Made by a program: the position numbers and the translations under genes. This document shows, one piece after another, positions 19,701 through 27,644 of a stretch of 64,000 nucleotides of DNA. The DNA comes from Kiloniellaceae bacterium (lineage in GTDB: Bacteria; Pseudomonadota; Alphaproteobacteria; Kiloniellales; Kiloniellaceae), in NCBI GenBank assembly GCA_021776195.1, contig JAJFGK010000030.1:1-64000 (forward strand), given 5' to 3'. Positions within the stretch are counted from its first letter, which is position 1, and every line of letters starts with the position of its first letter. The notes beneath the pieces were generated by a model. The model searched no databases, was not told the DNA's origin, and saw only the letters and a list, made by a program, of their open reading frames with translations.

Positions 19701-21232
19701 ACATAGCCCGTCGCCGTGGTCAGGCGTCCGTCGAAGGCGCCGCGCTTGGCGGTGTAGTCCGCCTTGGCCTGCTTGTTCTCCTCGGCCTTGGCGAGGAGCG
19801 CATCGGCCGCCGTCATGAGTGCCTGAAGGCTGGTCATGGCCACGCCGTAGGTGCCCGCCTCGGCCGCGGCGAGCATCGCGGCCTGGGCGCTGCGATAGGG
19901 CTCGCGCAGGGACTCGACGAAGGGATCGACGATCAGGTCCGCTGCCACCGCCTGCCCAAGGGCCAGGACCTTGGCGCCGAGGTAGGCCAATCGGTCGGGA
20001 TCGTTGCCGAGCCCCTCGAGCTCTTCCAGGGACGCGATCGCCTCGCACAGCTCGGGCTCGCCCTCGATGTAGTTGTGAAGACCCACCAGGTCCGCCGCGG
20101 CGCCGGCCAGAGCGCTGATCGTCGGGCCGAGCGCCGTCATAGGTCCCGAGGGTTCGGGAAGGCTTGCGGCAATCGCCTGGCGGGTCTCGAAATCGGGGCG
20201 CGCCGTCTCGTAGGCTGCCTTGGCATCGCTGTTTTGCGCGGCGGTGGCGAGATAGTCCGCACCGTCCTCGATCAGTGAGTTCAAGCCTGTCATGGCCTCG
20301 GCGTAACTGCCGGCCAGGGCCGAGGACTGCATCGCCTTGTGCGCGCCTAGGATCGCCTCCCGGACCGTTGCCATGAAGGGGTCGGCGATGGCCGAACACT
20401 GGTCGACCAGGGAGTCGACGTCGGGGTGCCCGGTCAGATAGGCCAGGCGATTGGGGTCCTCGGCCAGGGTCTTCAGTGTCGCCAGTTGATCGCTGGCGGT
20501 GGCCAGGAACTCGCGGGCGCCGACATAGTTCTTTTCGACCTCGGCGGTGATCAGAAGAGGCAACTGACCCAGGACATTGGCGTTTTCCACCAGCATCGGC
20601 TCCGAGGGCTCGGGCGGCGCGCCGAGGTCGAGCTGGGCTTTGTCGAAGACCGGCTTTTCCTTGTCGTAGAGCGCCTTGGCGTCCTTCTGGCGCAGGTACT
20701 CCTGGTAGGGCGCCTCGACATCCTTGAGCAGTTTGCCCAGGCCGTCCTTGGCCTCGCTCCAGCGGCGCCCGGTCACACCGTCGGCGATCTCACGGCTCGC
20801 CGAAAGCCAGGCGGCGCAGCCGGCCATGCCCCAGGTTTCGAGCTCTTGCGTCTGGCCGTCCACGGTATCGTACTGCGGCTCGACCGCTTTCCAGGCGGCG
20901 TGGCAGGCATCGGTCGTCTGGCGCAGCTTGCCGACCTTCTTGTCCAGGTTCCCGAGCGCGGTGAGAACTTGCTTGATCTTGCCCGAGGCCTTCTTGGCGT
21001 CAGCCGGATCGATCGCCTTCAGGGTCTTTTGATAGGCGCCGTAGACCTTGTCGCGTTCGCCATCGAGGGCGCCGTGATCGTTGGCCGGCGCTAGGGCCGC
21101 GAGATGGACCAGGTTCGCGTCCGGCCCCTTGAGGCCCGACTTGAAGTCCTTTTTGAAGTCCTTCGACTGCTTGTCCGAGCCGCTCTTGGCCGGTTCGTCG
21201 ACCCCAAAGATTTCCTTGAGACCTTCCGCCAT
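16736..21232 (-). CDS. giant nine-repeat helical protein (1498 aa)
   Basis: The start is set at MAEGLKEIFG because GGAGGGG lies seven bases ahead. Residues 1-180 are a unique head. From about 185 to the end, a unit of about 152 residues is repeated nine times. Each unit carries PEPS-x-PM (208, 359, 511, 663 ... then the last as RPTNPM) and, 50 residues later, DP-x-RLAYL (259, 411, 563 ...), then a helix with (A)GDY-x-x-A-x-x-x-L. Each unit looks like two halves of about 76 residues, that is 18 helical half-units. No signal peptide, membrane segment or catalytic motif is visible. A scaffold or filament is plausible; no family is recognised. The downstream coiled-coil gene overlaps it by 8 bases. 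Confidence 0.8.
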   Translation of the reverse strand: MAEGLKEIFGVDEPAKSGSDKQSKDFKKDFKSGLKGPDANLVHLAALAPANDHGALDGERDKVYGAYQKTLKAIDPADAKKASGKIKQVLTALGNLDKKVGKLRQTTDACHAAWKAVEPQYDTVDGQTQELETWGMAGCAAWLSASREIADGVTGRRWSEAKDGLGKLLKDVEAPYQEYLRQKDAKALYDKEKPVFDKAQLDLGAPPEPSEPMLVENANVLGQLPLLITAEVEKNYVGAREFLATASDQLATLKTLAEDPNRLAYLTGHPDVDSLVDQCSAIADPFMATVREAILGAHKAMQSSALAGSYAEAMTGLNSLIEDGADYLATAAQNSDAKAAYETARPDFETRQAIAASLPEPSGPMTALGPTISALAGAAADLVGLHNYIEGEPELCEAIASLEELEGLGNDPDRLAYLGAKVLALGQAVAADLIVDPFVESLREPYRSAQAAMLAAAEAGTYGVAMTSLQALMTAADALLAKAEENKQAKADYTAKRGAFDGRLTTATGYVEPSAPMTAMRNSIDPAVGQVDTAVAASDYISGLALLGEADAILIQLEALGTDPDRLAYLDAKPGLETRMADADQVGPTWMAEMRVPYADLHVQMQGAAEGGDYKGALGHLKAAEASIAAFLATVEENTVSQGLYTGERTDFDARWTTTQGYPEPSDPMIALSGRVTEALPQADSAAALQNFIEALPALRAAAEPLAELETAGLDPNRLAYLGMKAAAEAAIVGAAAIDNPSLAALKEPFESAASAMTVSAKAGDYAVALSQASAANAAALVYMEEARKDSEAETVYRPEREAIESELTLLLGEPEPSEPMAAAGQGVEQSLVPAQAKADQGDFDQALLDLGPARGALDTLRGLVHAPDRVAYLGAKPALDEAIAAAQAADATAGGRLARHLEPLDPSAAEASARSGDYGAARALVDALIAAAGEVLLLLVLLEQYDQALTKLRTRIADCEAVPEPNDPMLDIIGEAKDAAAQAEAKLDGGDIQDAIDTLGLGDAALDRFDEAARDPMRRSYLDSLPQFVPPFVPSGPVVAGDNIFAPGHFMVSFDEITGTAKAGDYATAVAKMATMREEIAVYTAAVEANAEAKTAYEAERPMLDQSLAQLMAQPEPSDPMSALTQQVQGQLAASAALAGAENYIQAREDLEAPRLALSQLETLANNADRLAYLGVAPVVGALLAQAAQVNDPFLETDRAAFAGVLESAQTAARAGSYEAALDQLTAANAAVSAFLAKAEENQLAKAAYSQDRAAFDARHSMAKSLPEPSDPMKALAGDVETALTDVDAAATAGDYLTARDALGGASTALQALETAGSDPDRMAYLLGKPVTEGLIVQAETIDNPSLASMKSAFASAAAEMAAAAAAGDYKAAAATMNAATLAVSEYLNEAQRDLDAQAAYEQERTAFEAALSQLKSADRPTNPMTDLAGKIDDGLAALDAEAKGGDYDGLLTRLRAAKDELQQLTALTNDPKRLTIAKALDDLEAKTSKTAEPANA
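16760..20690 (-). repeat. nine tandem repeats of about 456 bp inside the giant gene
   Basis: The coding sequence repeats with a period near 456 bases (152 codons). The units are diverged at DNA level but keep the PEPSDPM and DPDRLAYL codon blocks. The last unit (nearest 16760) has lost the tyrosine and reads DPKRLTIAK. Units 5 and 6 are the most degenerate (APDRVAYL, DPMRRSYL). The pattern indicates old duplication followed by selection on the protein. Confidence 0.7.
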
Positions 21233-21716
21233 CCTGTAGCCCCTCCCCAAGAGAAGACACATCCCCGGTTAGGCTCGTTGCGTTGTATCGGCAGCCCAGG
21301 CCATGCCTCCGGCGTAAATCGCGAAAATCAACCTTAGAGGGTTGATTGCCGTTCGGTGTTACTTACGGCTCAAGATAGTGGCTCCGCCACCGCGGCAGGG
21401 ACACTCATTTTCTCGTGAGCTGAGCAGATATTACACCAATAAATGTGCTCCAGGGAGCCTGGATCTGCGCTGTTGTGACGCCGGTCACAGCTCGGCCACG
21501 CGACATTGGCCTTGACATTGGGCGCGCGAAGGCGCATCTGCCTCGCCATAGTCTCGCGATCGCGCTTTTATTGCCTGCCTTCCAACGTCGGCATCTTTCA
21601 TCCCGAGAATATTTTCATAACCCCCGTTTGCTCCAGATGCGCGTGGCAAGCAGCGATCAGGCCGAGGCGGCGCCCCGGACAGGACTCGCGCCTTGGCCGC
21701 TTAAGGAACCATCTAC
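21233..21716. other. 484-bp intergenic region between divergent genes
   Basis: This separates the giant-repeat gene (minus) from the helicase (plus). It contains an 8-bp inverted repeat AATCAACC/GGTTGATT around a 6-base loop (21326-21347), without a T-run, so it is more likely an operator or RNA hairpin than a terminator. TTGACA occurs at 21514-21519 but has no good -10 partner 17 bases on. No gene is visible. Confidence 0.45.
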
Positions 21717-23072
21717 TTGACCTTACCCCGTTTTTCCGAGCTCGGCCTGGCCGAGCCCCTTCTCCGTGCGCTCTCTAACGAGAACTACACCACCCCCACC
21801 CCGATCCAGGCCCAGGCCATTCCGCTGCTGTTGAATGGCGACGACATGCTGGGCATCGCCCAGACCGGCACCGGCAAGACCGCGGCCTTCGCCTTGCCGA
21901 TCCTGCAGGCGCTGGCCGGCGCCAAGGGCCGTGCCGGACCGCGCGCGCCGCGCGCCCTGGTCCTGGCCCCGACCCGCGAACTGGCCGTGCAGATCTTCGA
22001 ATCCTTCCGCACCTATGGCCGCCACCTCAACCTGCGCCACGCGGTAATCCTCGGCGGCGTCGGCCACAGCGGCCAGATCAAGACGATGGGCCGTGGCGTC
22101 GATGTGCTGGTCGCCACTCCCGGCCGCCTGCTCGATCTGGTGCAGTCGCGCCACGTCGACCTGCGCGCCGTGACCCATTTCGTCCTCGACGAGGGCGACC
22201 GCATGCTCGACATGGGTTTCATCAACGACGTGCGCAAAATCACGGCGCATTTGCCCAAGGAACGCCAATCGCTGTTCTTCTCGGCCACCCTGCCGCCCGA
22301 GGTCGAGCGCCTGGCCGGCGATCTCCTGATCTCGCCCAAGCGCATCGAGGTCACCCCCAAGGTGATCACGGTCGAGCGCATCGATCAGCACGTCTTTCAT
22401 GTGGAAGGCCACAACAAGCGCCTGCTGTTGACCGAACTGCTGAAGGATCCCGCCATGGCCCGGGTGATTGTCTTCACCCGCACCAAGCACGGCGCCGACC
22501 GTCTGTGCCAGATCCTGGAAAAGCAGGAGGTCCGCTGCGAGGCCCTGCACGGCAACAAGGCGCAGAACGCGCGCCAGCATGCCCTGCGCCGCTTCCGCGA
22601 GGGTCACTCGCGGGTCATGGTGGCGACCGATATCGCGGCCCGTGGCCTCGATGTGGACGGCGTCACCCACGTGGTCAACTTCGAGCTACCCAATGAGTCC
22701 GAAAGCTACGTTCACAGGATCGGGCGCACCGCCCGGGCCGGCGCCGACGGTATCGCGCTTTCCTTCTGCGCCCCGGCCGAACGGGCCTATCTGCGCGACA
22801 TCGAAAAGCTGATCAAGCGCACCATTCCGGTGATCGCCGACCATCCCTTCCCCCTCGCCCCCGGCGTCATGGAGCAGCACGACGACAAACGTCCTGCCCG
22901 TGGCCACGGCCGGCCGAAAAAGAACTGGGGCGGCCGACCCAATGGCGGGCGCCCCGGCGGTGGTCGCTCCGACGGCGGTCGCTCCGACGGCGGTCGCTCC
23001 GGCGGCGGTCGCGCCGAGGGAGGCCGGTCGGGCCGGGGCTCGCGCCCCTCGTCGGGACGCCGCGCGGCCTGA
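21717..23072 (+). CDS. rhlE: DEAD-box RNA helicase, RhlE type
   Basis: A 451-residue ATP-dependent RNA helicase for rRNA maturation or RNA turnover. It has the Q motif, motif I AQTGTGKT, Ia PTRELAVQ, Ib TPGRLLDL, motif II DEGD (a DEAD variant), III SATL, IV VFTRTK, V ATDIAARGLD and VI HRIGRTARAG. The tail from about 390 is a low-complexity Gly/Arg/Ser stretch, partly an exact GRSDGG repeat, typical of RhlE RNA-binding tails. It starts at TTG with AAGGA about nine bases ahead. The Asp in place of Ala in DEAD (DEGD) is noteworthy but seen in some homologues. Confidence 0.9.
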   Translation: MTLPRFSELGLAEPLLRALSNENYTTPTPIQAQAIPLLLNGDDMLGIAQTGTGKTAAFALPILQALAGAKGRAGPRAPRALVLAPTRELAVQIFESFRTYGRHLNLRHAVILGGVGHSGQIKTMGRGVDVLVATPGRLLDLVQSRHVDLRAVTHFVLDEGDRMLDMGFINDVRKITAHLPKERQSLFFSATLPPEVERLAGDLLISPKRIEVTPKVITVERIDQHVFHVEGHNKRLLLTELLKDPAMARVIVFTRTKHGADRLCQILEKQEVRCEALHGNKAQNARQHALRRFREGHSRVMVATDIAARGLDVDGVTHVVNFELPNESESYVHRIGRTARAGADGIALSFCAPAERAYLRDIEKLIKRTIPVIADHPFPLAPGVMEQHDDKRPARGHGRPKKNWGGRPNGGRPGGGRSDGGRSDGGRSGGGRAEGGRSGRGSRPSSGRRAA

Positions 23073-23140
23073 CCCTACCTGTTTGATCGGCTCGATACCC
23101 CGGCTCCGCCCTGACGGGCGGTCCGGGGTGACGCCTGGAC

Positions 23141-23986
23141 CTATCCCGGCGGACCTTCCTCGAACCGCGGCAGGTCGTCGGTGATCTCGTGCCAGCCGGC
23201 CATGTGGGCGGTGAAGATGTGATCGGCCGGCCGGATGCCAGGATCGTCGTCGAGGGCGCCGAAGGGGATGACCGCGATGCCGCGCTCCAGGTCGATGCGC
23301 GGCATGGCGCTGCTGCAACGCCGACAAAAAACCTGGGTGAAGTAGCGCGCGCCGGGAAGCTTATAGGTCTTCAGCCGGTCCTCGCCCTTGAGAAAATGCA
23401 CGCCTTCCTTGGAGGTGAAGCCGTTCGTGGCATGGGCCGCCGCCCGGGCGTGACGGCAGCGCGAGCAATGGCAGTTGTGCGCGATCTTGAAGGGTTCGGT
23501 TACCTGGAACTCCACGTCGCCGCAGAGACAGCTGCCGCGCACCACACCCTCCGGCCCGGCGGCGAGAGGCTGAACCTCGACGCTCGGCAACCCGGATTCG
23601 GCGGGATAGGCGTCGTGGCGCGGCAGGTCGCCGGTCACCTCATGCCAGGGCGCCTTGTCGACCACGAAGATATTGCAGTCGGCCTTCTTGCCCTGATCGT
23701 GGCACCCCCCGGGCGCCACCCAGTGATCCTGATTATCGCCTGAATAGGGCACCACCGCGCCGCAGACATCGCAGGAACTTCGGGTCAAGACCTCGGAGGA
23801 TCTGTAGTGAACGATAGTGTCGGTGCCACTGGTCCAGCGGATCTGATCGGCGCGCACGAAACAGTAAGTGCCGAAGGCCGTACCATGCACCTTGCGGCAC
23901 ATCTTGCAGTGACAGTTGTAAACCGCATAGGGTTCGGCGGTCAGCTCCCAGGTGACACTGCCGCACAAGCACCTTCCTTCACTCAT
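23141..23986 (-). CDS. tandem GFA/CENP-V-family zinc protein
   Basis: 281 residues made of two GFA (formaldehyde-activating/CENP-V) domains. The first has GRCLCGSVTWEL with CHCKMCRK and CDVCG. The second starts near 150, GSCLCGDVEFQVTEPF with CHCSRCR and CRRCSS. Each unit is a small mixed beta fold binding zinc through CxCG and CxxC pairs. Single-domain proteins are common; two in one chain are less so. The biochemical role of most GFA proteins is unproven, so no reaction is assigned. It is divergent from the FAD oxidoreductase gene. Confidence 0.85.
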   Translation of the reverse strand: MSEGRCLCGSVTWELTAEPYAVYNCHCKMCRKVHGTAFGTYCFVRADQIRWTSGTDTIVHYRSSEVLTRSSCDVCGAVVPYSGDNQDHWVAPGGCHDQGKKADCNIFVVDKAPWHEVTGDLPRHDAYPAESGLPSVEVQPLAAGPEGVVRGSCLCGDVEFQVTEPFKIAHNCHCSRCRHARAAAHATNGFTSKEGVHFLKGEDRLKTYKLPGARYFTQVFCRRCSSAMPRIDLERGIAVIPFGALDDDPGIRPADHIFTAHMAGWHEITDDLPRFEEGPPG

Positions 23987-24191
23987 GGTTTCGCTCCTCG
24001 AAATTTGGATAGGACGGTCACCCCGCGCCGGTGCCTCTCGGCCCCAGGGCCGAGGCAGTCGAGACTAGATCGAACCAAACCCCCACGCAATGTCGCGAGG
24101 CAGTTTGCCCTTGAGCAAAGCGAAGCCTGGGGACACGATCTGTCAGCTTGAACGCGCGCGCAGTGGCGGCCGCTGGTGGGATTCGGAGTGC

Positions 24192-25340
24192 ATGGTCGAA
24201 TTCGTGATTGTTGGCGGCGGTGTCTATGGGGCGGCGACCGCCTGGTTCCTGGCGCGGCAGGGCGCCGAGGTGCATCTCATCGAAAAACGCGGCATCGCCA
24301 CCGGGGCCTCGGGCGGGCCCGGCCGGCGCGGCGTGCGGGCCAACGGCCGCGATCATCCCGAACTGCCCCTGATGCGCATTGGCTACGATCTCTGGCCAAC
24401 CCTCCATCGGGAACTCGGCGCGGCGCCCTTCTACGAGCGCACGGGGCAGCTTCTCCTGATTGAAAACCAGGCGGACCGGGCCAGGGCCGAGGTCCAGGTC
24501 CGGCTTCAGGAACGCCATGGCATCCCCAGCCGGCTGCTGGAGAAGGCCGAGCTGCGCGAGCGCGAGCCGGCGCTCGGCAGCGCGATCACGGCGGCGATCT
24601 ACTGTCCCAACGACGGGGTCGCCGATCACGCCGCGACCACGGCCGCCTTCGCCCGGGCGGCGGCCGACCTGGGCGCGACCATCGAGGAGGGTGTCGCGGC
24701 CACCACGCTGGAGATCGACCAAGGCCGTGTCTCCGCTGTGATCACTTCGGACGAGCGGCGCATCGACGTGGGGCGCGGCGTCTTTCTTCTCGCCAACAGC
24801 GGCCTGGCCGATCTCGCCAAGCCCTGGGTCGCCCTGCCGGTCTGGAACGAGACCTGGCAGGTTCTCGTTAGCGCGCCGCTGCCTCGCCTGCCCTTCCGCC
24901 ATCTGCTCGGCCATGTCAGCCGCAAGGTCGCCCTGAAGGCCGAGGGCCAGGACCGGGTCATGATCTCCGGCGGCTGGCCCGGTCAGTGGCACAGCGAACG
25001 CGAAGAGGGCACGCCCCTGCCGGAGTCCATCGCGGGCAATGTCGCCGCGGCGGTCGCGGTGCTGCCCGATCTCGAAGGCATGACGATCGAGACCGCCGAC
25101 GCCGGTCACCAGGAATCGGTCAGCCTCGACGGCATCCCGGTGATCGACCGGCTTCCCGGCGTCGCCAATGCCTACTACGGCGCTGGCTGGTCCGGGCACG
25201 GCTGGGCCATCGCGCCGGCCGTCGCCCAGATGTTGGCGGACTGGGCTTTGACCGGACAGCGACCGGCGCTGCTGCTGCCCTTCGCCCTGGACCGCTTTGC
25301 GCCCATGGTTGAACCCGCGGTTGGGCAGATGGACCAATGA
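24192..25340 (+). CDS. FAD-dependent amine/amino-acid oxidoreductase (DAO family)
   Basis: 382 residues. The N-terminal Rossmann dinucleotide fold FVIVGGGVYGAATAWFLARQGAEVHLIEK is followed by the GATGASGG-type segment and the C-terminal AYYGAGWSGHGWAIAPAVAQML, which contacts FAD and is typical of D-amino-acid oxidase, sarcosine oxidase and glycine oxidase relatives. It probably oxidises a secondary amine or amino acid. GGAG lies four bases before the ATG; the frame continues upstream but without homology. The next gene is a second DAO enzyme 49 bases downstream, so the pair forms an operon with the TauD-like gene. Confidence 0.85.
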   Translation: MVEFVIVGGGVYGAATAWFLARQGAEVHLIEKRGIATGASGGPGRRGVRANGRDHPELPLMRIGYDLWPTLHRELGAAPFYERTGQLLLIENQADRARAEVQVRLQERHGIPSRLLEKAELREREPALGSAITAAIYCPNDGVADHAATTAAFARAAADLGATIEEGVAATTLEIDQGRVSAVITSDERRIDVGRGVFLLANSGLADLAKPWVALPVWNETWQVLVSAPLPRLPFRHLLGHVSRKVALKAEGQDRVMISGGWPGQWHSEREEGTPLPESIAGNVAAAVAVLPDLEGMTIETADAGHQESVSLDGIPVIDRLPGVANAYYGAGWSGHGWAIAPAVAQMLADWALTGQRPALLLPFALDRFAPMVEPAVGQMDQ

Positions 25341-25389
25341 CCGCCCCGGTCCCGACAGCAGGCAGGAATTCTTTTCGAGAGGAGACGCT

Positions 25390-26571
25390 ATGACCAGCGG
25401 CCAGAACAGCTTCGATATCGTGGTCGTGGGCGGCGGCATCGTCGGCAGCACCGCGGCCTTTTTCCTGGCCCGGCGCGGCCTGACCGTCGCCCTGGTCGAG
25501 CGCGGCCGGATCGGCGGCGGCACCACCAGCAATTCCTTCGCCTGGATCAACGCGACCTCCAAGGTGGCCGACGAACCCTACCACCGGCTGAACGCCGCCG
25601 GCGCGGCGCTCTATCGCGAGTTGGCGGTCGAGTTCGGCGAGGCCCGCCTGGGTCTCTATCCCGGCGGCATGTTGCATTGCGTCAGCCGGCGCGAGGAGGC
25701 CAGCCACAAGGCAATGATCGACCAGGCCGATTACCTCCGGCGCTACGGCTATCCGCACAAAATGGTCGGCGCCGCCGAACTGGCGGCCATGGAGCCCCAT
25801 GTCGCCTTTGCCGACGACGCCGAGGCGATCTTCGCCCTGGCCGACGACTGGGTCGACGCGCCGGCCTTCGCCCGTTTCATGGCCGAGGAGCTGCGCCGCC
25901 GGGGCGGCGCGGTCTACGAGGGGTCCGCCGCGCAAAGCCTGGCCATGACCGACGAGGGCGTCATCACCGGTATCGCGACCGACGGACGCACCTTGAGCGC
26001 GCCCAAGGTGCTGGTGACCGCCGGCCCCGACACGCCCGAGGTGCTGAGCGCCCTGACCGGCTATGAAGGCTTCGCCGCGCGCTTTCCCATGCACCGCGTC
26101 CCCGGCCTGCTGGTGACCACGCCGCCGATGGCGCCGAGGCAGTTGGCGCGGCACATTCTCTACCTGGAGGGCCCGGCCGGCGCGCTGCACCTGCGCCCCG
26201 CCCCCAACGGCGGCCTCAGGATCGGCGCCGACGATACCGATGGCATGGTGGCCGAGGACAGCCCGCCCGAACGTCTGCGCGAGGCCGCGATCCGGCTGCT
26301 GCAACGGACCAAGACCCTGATTCCTGGCTTTGTCGGCGAGGCCTGCGTCGACGACTGCGAACTCGCCCTCGGCATCAGGGCCTATCCACAGGACGGCAAG
26401 ACCATTGCCGGCGCCTTCCCGGGCGCGGAGGGCCTCTACCTGATCTCGACCCACAGCGGCGTCACCCTGGCCCCGGTCCTGGGCCAGCTCATGGCCGAAG
26501 TCATCGTCGACGGCGCGGCGCCCGATCGGCTCGCCCCCTTTGCCCTCAAGCGCTTTCCGGGCTTTGCGTGA
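25390..26571 (+). CDS. FAD-dependent oxidoreductase (DAO / DadA-like)
   Basis: 393 residues with FAD motif FDIVVVGGGIVGSTAAFFLARRGLTVALVERGRIGGGTTSNSFAWIN and the closing FAD loop YLISTHSGVTLAPVLGQLMAEV. It is in the same fold as the previous gene but not a close copy (the signature after the GG motif and lengths differ). The substrate is likely an amino acid or N-methylated amine. A strong GAGAGGAG precedes the ATG by six bases. It is followed after 27 bases by the dioxygenase gene. Confidence 0.86.
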   Translation: MTSGQNSFDIVVVGGGIVGSTAAFFLARRGLTVALVERGRIGGGTTSNSFAWINATSKVADEPYHRLNAAGAALYRELAVEFGEARLGLYPGGMLHCVSRREEASHKAMIDQADYLRRYGYPHKMVGAAELAAMEPHVAFADDAEAIFALADDWVDAPAFARFMAEELRRRGGAVYEGSAAQSLAMTDEGVITGIATDGRTLSAPKVLVTAGPDTPEVLSALTGYEGFAARFPMHRVPGLLVTTPPMAPRQLARHILYLEGPAGALHLRPAPNGGLRIGADDTDGMVAEDSPPERLREAAIRLLQRTKTLIPGFVGEACVDDCELALGIRAYPQDGKTIAGAFPGAEGLYLISTHSGVTLAPVLGQLMAEVIVDGAAPDRLAPFALKRFPGFA

Positions 26572-26598
26572 ACTAACCGTGCTTGGCAGGAGTGATCC

Positions 26599-27441
26599 AT
26601 GAGGAACCCACCCCCCTTTGAATTGCGCGCCCTGGGCCCGCGGCTGGGCGCCGAGATGATCGGTTTCGATCTCGCGAAACCCTTGCCGGATGACCAGCAG
26701 GCCTTCATCAAGGCGGCCCTGCGCGACCATGTGGTGCTGTGCTTTCGCGACCAGTCGCTCGGCCCCGAAGCGCAGATCGCCCTGACCGCGATCTTCGGCG
26801 AGGTCGAACCCCATCCGGTCTCGCCGCACCATCTGCCAGGCCACCCCGAGGTGCTGGTGCTGCCCAACCGTCCTGGGTCGCCGGGCCGGCGCAACGATTT
26901 CTGGCACAGCGACATCACCTTCAGCCCCTGCCCGCCGGCGGCGTCTCTGCTCCATGCGCTGGAGGTGACCGAAGGCCATGGCGATACGCTCTTTTGCGAC
27001 ATGTGCGCGGCCTTCGACGACCTGTCGCCCGGGCTGCAGACTCTCCTGCGCCCCCTGCGCGCGCTGCATTCGATCCAGGGCACGGAGTTTCGCCAGCGCG
27101 CCCACTCCAAACTGGCTAAAGACGAGCCCGAGCCGGTGCCGGTCGAGCATCCGGTGGTCTGCCGACACCTCGAAAGCGGCAGGGCCACGCTCTTCGTCAA
27201 TTCCTACTACACCGATCGCTTCGCCGATATGACCGCCGCCGAAAGTCAGCCAATCCTGGACCACCTGGCGGACCGTGCGACCCGTCCCGAGAACGTCTAC
27301 CGGCATCGCTGGCGGGCCGGCGACGTGATCGTCTGGGACAACCTGCGCAGCATGCACTACGCGGTCTACGACTACGATGAAACCATGCCGCGACACCTGC
27401 ACCGCACCACCGCCAAGGGCCATCGCCCGGTCGCTTACTGA
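26599..27441 (+). CDS. TauD/TfdA-family 2-oxoglutarate-dependent dioxygenase
   Basis: 280 residues with the 2-His-1-carboxylate iron site: His103 and Asp105 in FWHSDITF and His253 in SMHYAVYD, and Arg269 in HLHRTT for binding 2-oxoglutarate. Family members hydroxylate a carbon next to a heteroatom (taurine, alkyl sulfates, trimethyllysine-type substrates). Three genes in a row with two flavin oxidases suggest that an amine or N-methylated compound is oxidised. The actual substrate cannot be read. No leader peptide, cytoplasmic. Confidence 0.87.
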   Translation: MRNPPPFELRALGPRLGAEMIGFDLAKPLPDDQQAFIKAALRDHVVLCFRDQSLGPEAQIALTAIFGEVEPHPVSPHHLPGHPEVLVLPNRPGSPGRRNDFWHSDITFSPCPPAASLLHALEVTEGHGDTLFCDMCAAFDDLSPGLQTLLRPLRALHSIQGTEFRQRAHSKLAKDEPEPVPVEHPVVCRHLESGRATLFVNSYYTDRFADMTAAESQPILDHLADRATRPENVYRHRWRAGDVIVWDNLRSMHYAVYDYDETMPRHLHRTTAKGHRPVAY

Positions 27442-27490
27442 TCGGGTGGATGATTTCAACCGGGTGACGGGCTTCGATCGGCCCTACACT

Positions 27491-27573
27491 GTCGCCCTCG
27501 GGCTTGACCCGAGGGCCCAGACGGCGGCGCGGGCCGTGCCGTTCCTGGATTGCCGGATCGAGTCCGGTAATGA
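27491..27573 (+). repeat. palindromic intergenic repeat, copy 1
   Basis: Two hairpins, CCCTCGGG/CCCGAGGG around TTGAC (27495-27515) and ATTGCCGGA...TCCGGTAAT (27549-27572), are linked by TTCCTGGATTG. The same paired-hairpin layout occurs at 31646-31728 in the opposite orientation. Intergenic palindromes of the CTGGATTGCCGGGTCAAGC type are frequent in alphaproteobacteria. Confidence 0.7.
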
Positions 27574-27644
27574 TAACGAGGCTGGCCGAGCCGCCCTAAA
27601 GCATCGAATCCAAAGTGCCGGTTCCGCCGTGAGGGGGTTCGCGA

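Noticed and set aside
16733..20278. Two long plus-strand frames (498 and 675 codons) opposite the giant repeat gene
   Set aside because: Complementary-strand shadows produced by the repeat codons; no ribosome-binding site and a Gly/Arg-rich low-complexity composition.
24018..27459. Minus-strand frames of 514 and 779 codons across the oxidase genes
   Set aside because: The plus strand carries clear FAD and TauD enzymes; the antisense frames are Gly/Arg/Asp-rich and do not fold.
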